Shown here: one piece after another, positions 23,988-34,780 of the stretch
Layout: each line of letters opens with the position of its first letter
How positions within the stretch are numbered: position 1 is the first letter of the stretch
NCBI GenBank assembly: GCA_963556145.1
Contig: OY744473.1
Coordinates: forward strand, 1,860,001-1,924,000
Direction: 5' to 3'
Source: Hygrocybe punicea
Taxonomy: Eukaryota; Basidiomycota; Agaricomycetes; Agaricales; Hygrophoraceae
Length of the DNA stretch: 64,000 nt
Position numbers and translations under genes: made by a program
Notes under the pieces: generated by a model
Database searches by the model: none
What the model saw: only the letters and a program-made list of their open reading frames with translations
Told to the model about the DNA's origin: nothing

Positions 23988-24158
23988 TGAGGACTTCAAG
24001 TTGGAGAAACGGTGCTGGATTCCCATATTGGGATACCGTCTCCGACTCTATCGTACCGTCCCCTAGTCATGGCACAAATGGTATATCTCCACCGTTCAAC
24101 ATCAAAACAAACAAACTTTTGTTTTATCTCCTTGACTCAACCTCCTGATCTTGAAACA

Positions 24159-25391
24159 ATGGCACCTGCGCGCTCCCGTGGTGCTCGACATTGCAAGAAA
24201 TGCCCAGGCAACCCTCTTAGAGTACAGTGTGAGCACACGCAAACGGGGAGAAAGTACTTACTGGTACGCATTACACTCTCCCAGCAGAACTATTCACTTA
24301 AAGATTTACAGATGCGTGCTACAAGCGATGCTCCTGTCATTCCTGGAGCTCGGCCAGACAATATCTTGGATGAGGTATGCACCACTTGTCTTGCATTATA
24401 TGTACACCAATTCTTTGATGCCTCAGTGCTTTTTTAACAACATCCCAGGCCCATCAGGTGGGCAGCCTGTGTCGCACCCATCTTCTCGAGCAGTATCTCT
24501 CTCAGGACATGCTACCGAAGATGCACAAAATCCACGACCATCCATCACGCCGACCCCATCAAACACAATCTCCCCAGATGTGCCTTATGTGAGTTCCTAT
24601 TTTTTTGTTACCAGGGAAAAACGGTATCAATAAAAAATCGCCAAGGTTCCCATCATCGACCCATCTCTGACAGCTGATACCACGTCTGATACCACGTCCC
24701 CTGTCCCTTCGACTGAAAAGAAATCACGTCCACGAGTAACTAATCAGAATCAACTTTATGGTGTCGTCGAGGGTGCTATGCGTGGAAATAACCACTGGAG
24801 TGGGTGATACACCAAATGTCCTTGTATCTGATCTCTATTGGCCTTCAGCTATCCTTAGGACCAAGCCTATGCGCCAGCTCGAGACAGGTTCCGGTAAAGC
24901 GGCCCACCAGTTTGTTCGCTGCATGGAGAAGATAGTGGTCCGTGTGTGTATATCTTTCTTTCACTCTCTGATGCCGATTACTTATCCTATAACTTCAGGC
25001 CGAACGTGTGAGTCTCGAAACGAACTGCTGGCTATTTATTGTCGCCCAGCAGCCAAATTCCACCAGCCAAATCATCCATTACACTTCCCCCCGTCTTCGT
25101 CAAGAGGCCAAATCCGACATGCAACAGCTTGTGAATCAATTTAATATCTTGATAAGTGGACTAATCAACGCAAGGTGCAAGGAGGCACTTGAGTTGGCCT
25201 TGGCCTTGGCCCAGGCTAACAAGACTGCTGAAGCTGCCGAGGCTGAGGCACGGGCTGCACTCCGAGCTTTGGCACAACAAAAGGTCGAGACGGAGCAAGT
25301 GGTGAACCAAGCGATGTCACAGAGGGAGGAGATAGTACAAAAAGATGCATTGCTTGCTCAGTATAGATTGAGGCTTGGGATTGGAGAGTAG
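24159..25391 (+). CDS. Hypothetical protein, Cys/His start and coiled-coil C-terminus
   Basis: Probable start MAPARSRGARHCKKCPGNPL at 24159, with a small Cys cluster (CKKC...C). Likely exons follow: a Ser/Pro-rich stretch (PSRAVSLSGHATED, near 24450-24590), KKSRPRVTNQNQLYG near 24720-24765, and RQLETGSGKAAHQF near 24860. After an intron at about 24938-24999 comes AERVSLETNCWLF to the stop at 25391. The last 90 residues are a coiled coil (ELALALAQANKTAEAAEAEA). I do not recognise the family. The start lies 171 bp from the divergent KDZ-associated gene, so the two may share a promoter or belong to one mobile unit. Confidence 0.45.
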
Positions 25392-25853
25392 CCATTCATA
25401 TTTCTGCCATAGTCGGATCCATCAGTCTTGTCAACATACCCCGTCGCCGAAATTTTTTATTGTTAATATGAAAATGGTCTAACATGGTTCATCAATACCA
25501 TCTGAGTGAACGGTTTATATATACTGTTTCATTAACTAATATGGTTTGTACAAACCGTCGTGCTTAACTGAGTTATCGACGGGCTGTAGCCACTGTGACC
25601 GCCTGCCGCATGTGTGCGCAAGGCGTAGTCCGTACTCGGTTATAACGGCATACAGTAAGGGACTTATCCGCGTGTCATTCAACAAACATCGTTGACAACA
25701 CACATGACTAACTACTCGAGTTTGAAAAATAATTTTACTCAAGTCTAATAGACGAGACATTTCCTCCGTGTGTCTTCTCCGGATTGTCTTGCCGTATCCC
25801 TCACTGCAGGCGTATCCGCACCTCCTATCTTGGGTGAGGCTTTATAATAGGAG
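25392..25853. other. Intergenic before the retrotransposon
   Basis: No gene seen. It may include the 5' untranslated part of the retrotransposon that follows. Confidence 0.4.
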
Positions 25854-25961
25854 TTGTCTCAGGACACCCTCCTCATCACCATGACATTGCCCCACCCAGA
25901 GTCAAATATATTTTTTATTTTCTCTCGAGTTCATTCTCTGAATAAATCCATCAACATCTTT

Positions 25962-27971
25962 ATGACATTCAATGATACCGATCCAGGGTCTTCCGGAAGG
26001 GGGCTCTCAGCTGATGCATACATGCAAGCATTGAGCTCAGAGTCTCAAACAGTCACTAATCGGATTCACGAAGGACAGGCCATCCCTCCTCCATCGAATG
26101 CAACTGCAAATTCAGGAGGTTTCGGATCCATTGCTCGCTGTAGAGGGTCGACGTCCCTCTGAGTCCGTATCCTCGATATATCATGAATCCGGACGAACCC
26201 GATGCCTCTATTCAACTCACAATCGAACCCGACGTAACCTGATGCAACCCGACATGACCTGACCTGACGTGACCAATGTAACCTGACACATGCCGCCTTT
26301 GTCACAGCCGCTTTCGGACCAAATCCGGCAGCCTCAAACGCCTCGGAGTTCCAATTGTAGAAGATGGATCTCATTGGAGTCAATCCCCGACTTCGGACTT
26401 ACCATATTTATGCATCCCATCGTCCTTTCGGAGATATGTAGGACTTTCTAGATCTTTTCCTTGCATATTCGTTTTCCCCTCCATTTTCTTGTCTTCATCG
26501 CATTGCAACCCCCCTTTCCACATCTCCATTTCATCTTTTCTTTGTAGTTTCTATCGGCCGAAGTAGACATGTCCGAAAGTAGCTACACACACATGTACTA
26601 TAAAAACGGTCCCCGATGACCGTACAAAAAAAGATACCATTAGTCCCCGTTTCCCTCATAGTCAGAATCCTTTTAATCCCTTCAAATGCTCGTCCACGTA
26701 GACCCTTAGCTTTTTATAATTCACCTCGTTGTCTTTATCACTGTTCCCGTATATTTGTTCATCGTTTCCGACCCGACCCGACCTGACCCGCCGTACCCGA
26801 CATCGTCGGCATCGTCGGGTTCTTTATTATTTGTCCGTTTTCACTCCGTTCATCGCTGGATTTGTCGCTATTTGTTTAGTTTTACACGGCGGCTTACATC
26901 TTTACTTCCATTTCCATTTTTACTACTATTCCTGACACTGACTTATCCACCGTCACTTCTACGCTGACACCCTTCTGGTTAGGATCTTATTTCTTATATA
27001 GTTCCGAAGCCACCCCGAACCCGCATCTACATTGCTCGGATATCACAAGAGAATGTGAAACGATCCTCAACTGTTTTTGAAAGGGCTCTCAAACAAAATC
27101 CGGTGCCTTCCTTGCTCTCGCAGATGCAATCCCAGGTTCCAGAGACTTTGGCAGTCCTGGAAGCACTGCGCTTGCTTCCTATCTTGAGATTCTTGAGAAC
27201 CTTGGACAATTTCCCATTCAAATCACACCACTGATACCCAATCCTTTGCAGGCCATACCAACATCGGATCCTCTGGAACAAGCAAGTGCGACCATCCCTG
27301 CTTGACCGGATGACTCCCACAAATCCTCTCCTGAACTCGACAGCGTGCGTAAATGTCGCAAAGTCGACGATGCCACCCTTCCTTGGGTTGTGTCAAACGT
27401 CATTGCAGACGCTGTCCTCAGTCCGGAACTCGCCAAAACATGTGCACTCTTACTCGAGTTCGCCAAAGACCCAAAGTATGTCCTCAGCTCATTACTTAAC
27501 TCTACCAGCCATGTCTCCTTCCCTGAGTCCGAATGGGCTGCTCTCATCAGAGGCCAAGCCATCAACCTCGACAAGGTCATCACCAGCCACCACTCCATCT
27601 CTCATGACACCCGGACCACTCAAAAGATTGCTGATGGTGTCGAGCTTCGATTTGGTACATCTGACCCCATCAGGAATGTCAAAATGCTTGGAGAGTGGGT
27701 CATCACCTGGGGAAAAGCCTCTGAGGCAACACTCTTGGTTTTCCCACACTGCGATTGCGAGCTCAAGATCTACCAACACTATGTCCTTGAACTCTTCAAC
27801 AGCGCCGACACATCCGTTCATGATTGTGTCATCCTTCTCGACAAGAAAATACACACCGAAATCGCATCCCGCCATGACCTCCTCAGCAATTTCTCTTCCT
27901 TTGCCCACTGGGAACACTCCTACCTTTCCGATTTTGGTACAGGATACATCAACTTTTCACCCCACCAGTGA
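25962..27971 (+). pseudogene. ORF1 (gag-like) of the YR retrotransposon, interrupted
   Basis: Starts MTFNDTDPGSSGRGLSADAY at 25962 and runs to GGFGSIAR at 26137, where an 892-bp element is inserted. The frame resumes at 27030 (IARISQENVKRSSTVFERAL...EALRLLP) when one target copy is counted. It is then broken by a frame change near 27190-27230 and a TGA at about 27302. The downstream part (KVDDATLPWVVSNVIADAV, 27345-27971) is a well-preserved 208-residue block of the mushroom DIRS gag-like type. No zinc knuckle is visible. Confidence 0.6.
26138..27029 (+). mobile_element. Non-autonomous DNA element (copy L, 892 bp) inside retrotransposon ORF1
   Basis: Nearly the same 890-bp sequence recurs inverted at 40429-41315. 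The left copy is bounded by a perfect 9-bp repeat, CATTGCTCG, at 26129-26137 and 27030-27038. Skipping the element and one repeat rejoins ORF1 in frame. The ends share TAGA-type sequence (CTGTAGAGGGTC at the start, TAGATGCGGGTT inverted at the end). ACCCGAC-type motifs cluster near both ends (26200-26290, 26770-26825). It has no coding capacity. The 8-9 bp duplication suggests a hAT or Mutator-like origin; the class is not settled. Confidence 0.75.
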
Positions 27972-28234
27972 CGGGACGTCCGAACTTCACCCAATTGTGC
28001 ACGATCGGACACAAAGAAGAAGGGTGAGCCTTGCCGACATCACAATGACGGAATATGCCCCTCGAGCGCATCCCAATGTCGATATCTGCATGTCTGCTCA
28101 ACCTGTTGAAAGGGTGACCACTCCTTTCTGCAAATCAACGAAGCCTTGATGTCACCTCTCATGAGTCCCATCCCCACCTTTTTCGTAGTTTCCTCTGGTC
28201 CAACCTTGACACCAGCACCTATCCTTCTGCACTC

Positions 28235-29993
28235 ATGACCGAGTCTGATCCACCACTCCCTCAACCCCCTTCCTCCGAATACACTGATGCCCTGGTTTCT
28301 ACAATCTCCCAACATCCCCATTTGTTCAAGATCGTCACTCCGATCCATGTCGCTACTTTTGGTCTACTGCTCACTTCTCACCCAAACCATCCTTTCGTTC
28401 TCTCAGTTCTTACAGGGCTTTTTCAAGGATTCTGGCCATGGTTGGTCTGGGACCCCTCGTATCTGACCACGCATGATGCAGCACACCGCCCTCCAAAAAC
28501 TGAGAAAGAACATGCCTTCATTCATTCTCAATGTGATAAGGAAGTTGCACTAGGTCGTTTCTCCCCTTCTTTTGGCACAGAGCTTCTGCCAGGTATGTAC
28601 AGCATGCCTATCCATGCTGTCCCCAAACCGCAATCAGTCAATCTCTGCCTTGTCATCAACCACAGTGCCGGTGTTCATTCTCTCAACTCACTCATCTCTC
28701 ACTCTGCGATTGTAGGCTCACGCCTCAACATGTTGCACAACCTTGGGCAGGTGTTACTCAATTTCCGACGAGATCATGGTACTGTTCCCATGACACTTTT
28801 TAAGTCTGACATCTCTCAGGCTTACCGCCGGATGCCACTACATTTCCTTTACCAAGCGAACCAAATCGTGACGATTGATGGCAAGCAATTTGTAGATCGC
28901 AACAATAATTTCGGCAACAGGGGGGCCTACCGCATCTGGGCTGCCTTCATGGCACTAGTCATTTGGATCGCTATATACATCAAGCATCTTGCAGACCTCT
29001 TTACCTATGTCAACGACACATTCTCTTTTGAGGTCACCGGTCACTTAGCTTACTATGCCCCTTATGATACTTGGTACCCACACAAGCAGACTCAGCTCCT
29101 CCTACTCTGGGATGAGATCGGCCTCCCCCATGAGAAGGAGAAGCAAGAGTTCAGTGACACACTGATGATCATTGGTTTTGAATGTGATGCTAATGCGATG
29201 AATTTCACGATGGTACCCGCTGCTCATATCGACCTTTTGAACGCCATCATCGAGTTTGTCGAGGCACCTCGAGATGGCCACTGCCACTCACTGTGCAAAT
29301 TCCAATGGATGGCTGGCTGGGTCAATTGGTCTCTAAATGTTTTCCCCCTCTTGCGACCTTCACTGTCCAACATCTATGACAAGATTACTGGAAAGTCAAA
29401 TTCAGATGCACTCATTTTCCTCAACAAAGCCATCATTGCTGACTTACTGTGGCTGCATCATCATGTAGAATCTGCTGTGGGGGGTACACGTCCTCAATGC
29501 TTTCGTTTGGGGGCCTCTGGATGCTGACATCACAATCTATGGTGATGCCTGCCTCACTGGTCTGGCCTTCGTCTACCCTTCCACCGGACTGGCCTTCCAG
29601 CACCAACCCCCTTCGTATGCCCCTCCTGGCAACATTTTCTACCTTGAATCCCTCATGGTACTTTGGGCTCTCGCACATGCTGCTAGTGCTTCTTTCTCTG
29701 GTCGCTTGGCAATTTACACTGACAGCACAAACACATTTGACATGTTTAACAGCCTCGCAGCAAAACCACTTTACAATGAGATCCTCAAAAGTGCAGTTGA
29801 TATCATGATTGCCCACTCCATTGACCTTCATGTGTGCCTGATCGAAGGTTCTTCCAACATTGTTGCTGATGCCCTGTCTCGCGACCGTGTTGACATCGCA
29901 CTAGCACACCAGCCTAACCTCCGGCTTTGGATCCACCCACTACCAACATTTAAAAAACCCCCTCGAATTACGCTGGGGTCGCCACCACAATGA
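28235..29993 (+). pseudogene. Reverse transcriptase plus RNase H of the YR retrotransposon, frameshifted
   Basis: The RT spans 28235-29527. LTGLFQGFWPWLVW begins the conserved region, followed by PIHAVPKPQSVNLCLVINHS (fingers), LFKSDISQAYRRMPLH (first catalytic Asp present), GAYRIWAAFMALVIW, and YVNDTFSF where YVDD is expected. RNase H continues in another frame from about 29485: IYGDACLTGLAF (Asp), FYLESLMVLWALAHA (Glu), IYTDSTNTFDMF (Asp), SNIVADALSRDRVD (Asp). The change of frame falls at a run of six G at 29479-29484; one G fewer would fuse the two. It provides cDNA synthesis and RNA removal in an active element, but the YVND motif and the frameshift argue this copy is inactive. Confidence 0.78.
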
Positions 29994-30982
29994 CGACCAC
30001 ACCCCCGCAGTCCCAGCAGTGCCTTCACGAGCCGTGGACCCTCGAGCGTTTATTACATGAACGCTCAATAGCTTTAGGCCTTTCCATTGACAAATATACT
30101 CGTTCCACTTGCTCTTCTACTCTCAATTCCTACATCGCCTTCTGCAAAATCCACCATTTCCCCATAGACCCCACACCAGAAACCCTTAGCTTTTTTGTTG
30201 TCTTCATGTCCACCCACATTAAACCTTCTTCAGTTGACAACTACCTGTCAGGAATTGTGAATCAACTAGAGGACCACTTCCCCGATGCTTGTAAACACCA
30301 CAACAGCTGCCTGGTTTCCAAAACCCTTGCTGGTTGCAAATGCCGTTTTGGCTCATCAACAAACGGCAAAAATCTGCTATCACGTGCTGACCTGTGCCAC
30401 ACCATCACATCCTTCAGTAACTCTCCATCGCATGATGACAAGCTTTTTATTGCACAGCTCCTCACTGGTTTCTTCGTGCTCCTCCGGCTCGGTGAACTCA
30501 CGTACCCCAATCAATCTTCTCTACATAACCCCCACAAACTTTCCCTACGTCACTCTGTCTCTTCCACGACAACAAGCTACAGCTATCTTCTACCTTCCCA
30601 CAAAGTGGACACTTTCTTTGAGGGCAACACACTCCACATTCAACAACTCCCTGAAGTTGATGACCCCTACCACCACTTCCATCTTTACTTGGCCTCTTGC
30701 GATGACCTTTTCCCCTTTCACCCTCAGCTCTGGCTTAAGTCTGACGGCTCTGTCCCACGCCGCTCCTGGTTCATCAAATGCCTGTGGACTCTCTTCCCAG
30801 TCACATTGGCAGGCCAATCATTTCGTGCAGGTGGCGCCACCTCTCTTGCCATTACAGGGGCCCCACCGCACATCATCCAAGCTGCTGGCAGGTGGTCTTC
30901 TTCTGCTTTCCAGATCTACATTTGTAAAAACCCGATTCTTCTCCATGCCTTGATCCATGGTCATCCCGCTTTCTCCATCTGA
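29990..30982 (+). CDS. Tyrosine recombinase of the YR retrotransposon
   Basis: A 330-residue open frame beginning MTTTPPQSQQ and overlapping the end of RNase H by four bases in another frame. The N-terminal SAM-like DNA-binding part has YTRSTCSSTLNSYIAFC and PSSVDNYLSGIVNQLEDHFP. The catalytic domain has LTGFFVLLRLGEL (first Arg), AGQSFRAGGATSLAITGAPP (the H-x-x-R box, with Gln where His is usual) and QAAGRWSSSAFQIYI (nucleophile Tyr). It would integrate the circular cDNA. IYICKNP near the end probably derives from IYIRKNP by a C-to-T change. The frame is open from end to end, so it is the least damaged part of the element. Confidence 0.8.
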   Translation: MTTTPPQSQQCLHEPWTLERLLHERSIALGLSIDKYTRSTCSSTLNSYIAFCKIHHFPIDPTPETLSFFVVFMSTHIKPSSVDNYLSGIVNQLEDHFPDACKHHNSCLVSKTLAGCKCRFGSSTNGKNLLSRADLCHTITSFSNSPSHDDKLFIAQLLTGFFVLLRLGELTYPNQSSLHNPHKLSLRHSVSSTTTSYSYLLPSHKVDTFFEGNTLHIQQLPEVDDPYHHFHLYLASCDDLFPFHPQLWLKSDGSVPRRSWFIKCLWTLFPVTLAGQSFRAGGATSLAITGAPPHIIQAAGRWSSSAFQIYICKNPILLHALIHGHPAFSI

Positions 30983-31442
30983 CACTTTTTCAATCTCTCA
31001 CTATTCTGCAGTTTGTTTATTCTCTTGTGGACTTACCTTTCCTTGGACTTTACTTGAACACTTGGACACTGGGCGCTTTCCTGCCAGTAACCCCTTTTCA
31101 TTTTTCTTTCTGTCTTACTGACATTCATGTCATCCTCCCATCTTGTTTCTCAATCAGAACCCATCTTCTATAGACTTTTTACCGATTGTACTCCACAAAT
31201 GTCATTTTTTGATGGACTTGTTTTCTCTCCTGGCTCCAAGCTGGAGAGAGCAAGCTTTGATTATCTGGCTAATCTTCACATGCTCCTTAAGCAGAGTCGA
31301 TTAGATGACTACCACATCAACATCGGCTATCACCGGCGGCACCCACCAACATGCATCAGTGTCATCGCCCATGATGACCAAGATTATATCCACCAAAGAT
31401 ACATATTTTGGGGCGCTGTTTTTTGTAGCTCATAGATACATG
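30983..31442 (+). other. 3' region of the retrotransposon
   Basis: T/C-rich non-coding DNA following the recombinase stop, with short open frames only. No internal complementary region of the DIRS type was identified by eye. Confidence 0.4.
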
Positions 31443-32223
31443 TTACAGCTGTTTGCAGCAAGCTTGACACTAACTCAAATTTTTTGAAGTTTAGAAAAAT
31501 AAAAGTAATTCAGCTATATCTCATGAAGTACTGCATGGAATGAGATGGTTATAGAGGGAAATTTGTACTATTTCTAAAGGGCTATCTACTCCTGTAATTA
31601 TATTGGGACAATGTTTAGTGTATGGTGAGTTGTGGATGAAATAGAAGGTAAACCAGTATTTTTTGACATCCAAAATGATATTGTCAAATTATGGCATCAA
31701 ATGAGCTCCTATGAACAAGATTGTAGGAAGGAAATTGTTCAGTTTTGTAGGGGCTAGAAGCTCATATACCATATTTTTCTTCATCTTTGTCATTTGAGCC
31801 TATCATCATGATTCTTGTAGGGTTTCAAGCCTCATGCAGACAAACATAGTATAGATGTAATATTTGGCTCAAAGGACAAAAATAAAGCAAATCACGGTAT
31901 ACGTACCTCTAGCCCTTAAAAAACTGAACAATTTCCTTCCTACAATCTTGTTCATAGGAGCTCATTTGATGCGATATTTTGACAATATCATTTTGGATGT
32001 CAAAAAATACTGGTTTACCTTCTATTTCATCTACAACTCACCATACACTAAACATTGTCCCAATATAATTACAGGAGTAGATAGCCCTTTAGAAATAGTA
32101 CAAATTTCCCTCTATAACCATCTCATTCCATGCAGTACTTCATGAGATATAGCTGAATTACTTTTATTTTTCTAAACTTCAAAAAATTTGAGTTAGTGTC
32201 AAGCTTGCTGCAAACGGCTGTAA
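31443..32223. mobile_element. Fold-back (long inverted repeat) element 1
   Basis: Arms 31443-31776 and 31883-32223 are inverted copies with few differences. The outer end reads TTACAGCTGTTTGCAGCAAG and its inverted partner TTACAGCCGTTTGCAGCAAG. The roughly 105-bp centre contains no gene. The structure fits a fold-back or MITE-type non-autonomous DNA transposon. A clear target-site duplication was not found. Confidence 0.82.
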
Positions 32224-32915
32224 TACTACTATTGGAATATATAGTTGCAGTGGTTGTTGACTGCTAAGTTATTTTATGTGGAATGAATTATATTTACCTC
32301 TCTGAGAGGGCTTTTATACTACTAGCTAAATCTACTAGAAGTTTCTTGTGGTGAGTAGAATACATGCTGCGCTTCAGCATTATTCATCGGACAGGTGGGT
32401 TTGAGTTCCGGGTCACGTGATATGGATTACTAATCCTTTTCGCAACTGTTTGGCCACTATTCCCAACAACTGCCTTACTATACATATATGATATGTCTTG
32501 ATCCCGTTGTTGTGTGGCCCACCATGAGTGTCTGTCCATACCCTCCCTCCAACATTGTTGCAGTCGTTGGCGGGCGGGCAATCACCACACCCAGAAGTCA
32601 GTAAAGAAGATCCAACAAGATCTAATTGTCACTGACCTCTTCTTTGGCCTCTTCTGCATGCTCGTTAACCTGCATCTCCTTCACCATCAAAACCCATGTC
32701 CATTGAGCCTGTGGCTTGATTGACTTGTGGACTTGACTCTGTAGCAATGCCTGACATGTGCGGCACCTGTCGTGAGCTCAGCTCTTCCCTGCAAAATCCC
32801 CAGGCCTCACCGACGACACAGTCAAATCGTTCAGCTCATTTTTGATCTTTCAAATCATATGCCAGTTTGTTCCTTAGATTATCTCATACTAATCATCTCA
32901 TTTTCCCTCTCTTCG
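32224..32915. other. Non-coding between fold-back element 1 and a gene remnant
   Basis: AT-rich DNA, then a stretch (32510-32900) that may hold 5' exons of the remnant that follows, but no exon could be assigned. Confidence 0.35.
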
Positions 32916-33794
32916 TTCAGTACTTTTTGCCAAAGTTCTCAAGGATTGGCTTCGCTTTGCTAGGAGCTATGAGGAGGCTTGGGGCTCTGTTCACAAGGAT
33001 GCTACTATCTCCCTGACCATCACCGCATCAACCTTCTCCTCTCCAGGCTTTGGGCATGACACCACGTCCAGCGCTACTTCCTACACTCCTGATCTGCACA
33101 CTGTCTCCAAGGCAGAGGCTCGGTCCTACTGTGTGGGCCTACATTTTGAGCCCACATTACTTTACCGCATGGGCAAGGAGCTGCCCAGGGGACCTGAAGC
33201 CCAGTGCCGTTTGAAGGAGCTGTATGAATTCTTCAATTGCAAAAGTGTAGAACCACAACTGGGGCTGGAAGGTTGTCAAGGTTATGGACACTCATACGGT
33301 CAGTTAATATCCATGATATCATAGAGTTTGCTAACTAGGATTTCTAGATCCTCTTTATGACAATAGAAGTGGTTTGTTTTAAGAAGGTCAAGGTTGATGA
33401 AGTGCCTGAGGATGAGGAAGATGCCAAGGGTGAAGAAGAGGGCAAGGGTGAAGAAGAGGGTGAGGCTAAGAAAGTGGTCATCGGTCCTGTCACCATTTGG
33501 ATTGGCATCTTCCCTGAGTCTACCTCTGCTATGGCTGCCCACGATGTGGCTCACAACATCCTAGCCCTTCTCAAGGACTACCAGATCACTGATGTCAACA
33601 TCAACTTCTGCAAGTCCTTCTACATGTGCAAGGTCAGTCCTCAGCTTCTCGGATCAAACGCATTCACACCCGCATTCAGCTCTGGTCACAGTCCACCAAG
33701 TGCCGGCTGGCTGAATGATGCAATCCACCTCAACAATGACTCTACAATTTCCATCGTGTGTGTATTCGGCAATGCGGTGATACGCTATATGTAG
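32916..33794 (+). pseudogene. Remnant of a mushroom-specific protein family of unknown function
   Basis: Two open pieces in different frames. The first (32916-33320) contains KDWLRFARSYEEAWGSVH and VSKAEARSYCVGLHFEPTLL, PRGPEAQCRLKELYE. The second (33357-33794) contains KKVVIGPVTIWIGIFPEST, VAHNILALLKDYQITDVN and NFCKSF. The pattern RxGxxxPxGPEAxxxxKEL, then VxIWIGxxPxS, then LLKDxxITDVxI, resembles a multi-copy Agaricomycete family I know only as uncharacterised. An acidic GEEEGKGEEEGEAKK insert sits between the pieces. The C-terminal part of the family is absent, so this is truncated. Confidence 0.45.
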
Positions 33795-34772
33795 CTATAA
33801 GAATGGAAATCCTACAACTACTAAAGGTGAAAAGGTGCAAGGAAGCTTCGGAAAGCCTATACTAGTATAGGAAATAAAGGATAATGAATAGAAGTGGATG
33901 AGAAACTCAAGAGAAGTGCTGCGATCAAAACTGGAGTGGTGCGATCAAAATCGAAGAGTTGCGATAAAATCAAAAGTTGCAGTGAGATTGAAGGGTCGGA
34001 CGGTGAGAGAACGTGATGGAATGTAAAGAGAAGGGAACTAGGATGAAGGGGAAGCTCTGAGACGAAGGGGGAATGACGGTCTGTCTCAATTCTCTGGGGG
34101 TTCTCTGTCTAGTGGCTCATACAGGCAGGTATATAAGCTGTAAGGACAAAGGAAGAGAGATGAAAGGATAATACTAAAAGGAGATATGTGAGATAAAGGG
34201 CATATAGAAGAAAGGATAGGTAGAGAGAATGATAAATGAATATAGAGAACAAAGGAAATACTTCAAAGTGCGATAACTAAATATCTCTGAAGTCGCAGAA
34301 GATCACAATAGTTGCAATGTGATCGGAAGGTTGAAGAGTGGTAAGTCGCATTGAATCGCAAGGGATCACAAAATATCCAAAATCGGAGCTCAGGATGGCT
34401 GAGTGCGTATCAGCAGCAGGTCTGAGGAGAGGGGTCAATGACTGTGCAGGTACTTCCTGTGACATATCACCTCTGGCGACCAAGTAGAGCGCTGGTAGTG
34501 GGGTTCCACACGATCCATGCCAGGATGAGATTGTGGTACTTATGACACTGGATGTGTTGCTGGCATTGAGCATTGGGATGGGGATTGGTGCTATTTGGGT
34601 GCAATTAGTGTGATAGGAGCCAGAGTGGAGAGATGAAAAAGAAGAAGAGGAAGAAGAACCCTGAAACATTCTGGTATACAGATGAATTGTCTATGACCTT
34701 CCCAGCATCGTAAAGGTTAGTTTTTATTTCTCATCTGATCACAACAAGAAATCTTGTATTGCAGCCACTTGC
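33795..34772. other. Non-coding, TTGCGAT-rich
   Basis: No gene recognised. The motif GCGATCAAAA/TTGCGATAAAA recurs around 33920-33975, and TCGCA-type words around 34270-34365. Short frames on the minus strand (34277-34669) are Ser-rich and lack family features. Confidence 0.45.
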
Positions 34773-34780
34773 ATTTTCAT

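Larger units (their letters stand above)
25854..31442 (+). mobile_element. DIRS/Ngaro-type (tyrosine-recombinase) retrotransposon, degraded
   Basis: Order on the plus strand is ORF1 (gag-like), reverse transcriptase, RNase H, tyrosine recombinase. This order without an integrase or aspartic protease defines YR retrotransposons. No methyltransferase domain is visible, which fits Ngaro or a reduced fungal DIRS. The true ends were not found: DIRS termini are inverted and Ngaro termini are split direct repeats, and neither could be confirmed around 25.4-25.9 or 31.0-31.4 kb. ORF1 is split by an 892-bp insertion at 26138. The RT has a changed catalytic motif and a frameshift before RNase H. The copy is therefore dead, though fairly young in coding content. 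Confidence 0.75.

Noticed and set aside
27286..28149. A separate 287-residue Ser/Pro-rich protein
   Set aside because: It overlaps the well-preserved gag-like frame at 27345-27971 in another frame and has the composition of a shadow.
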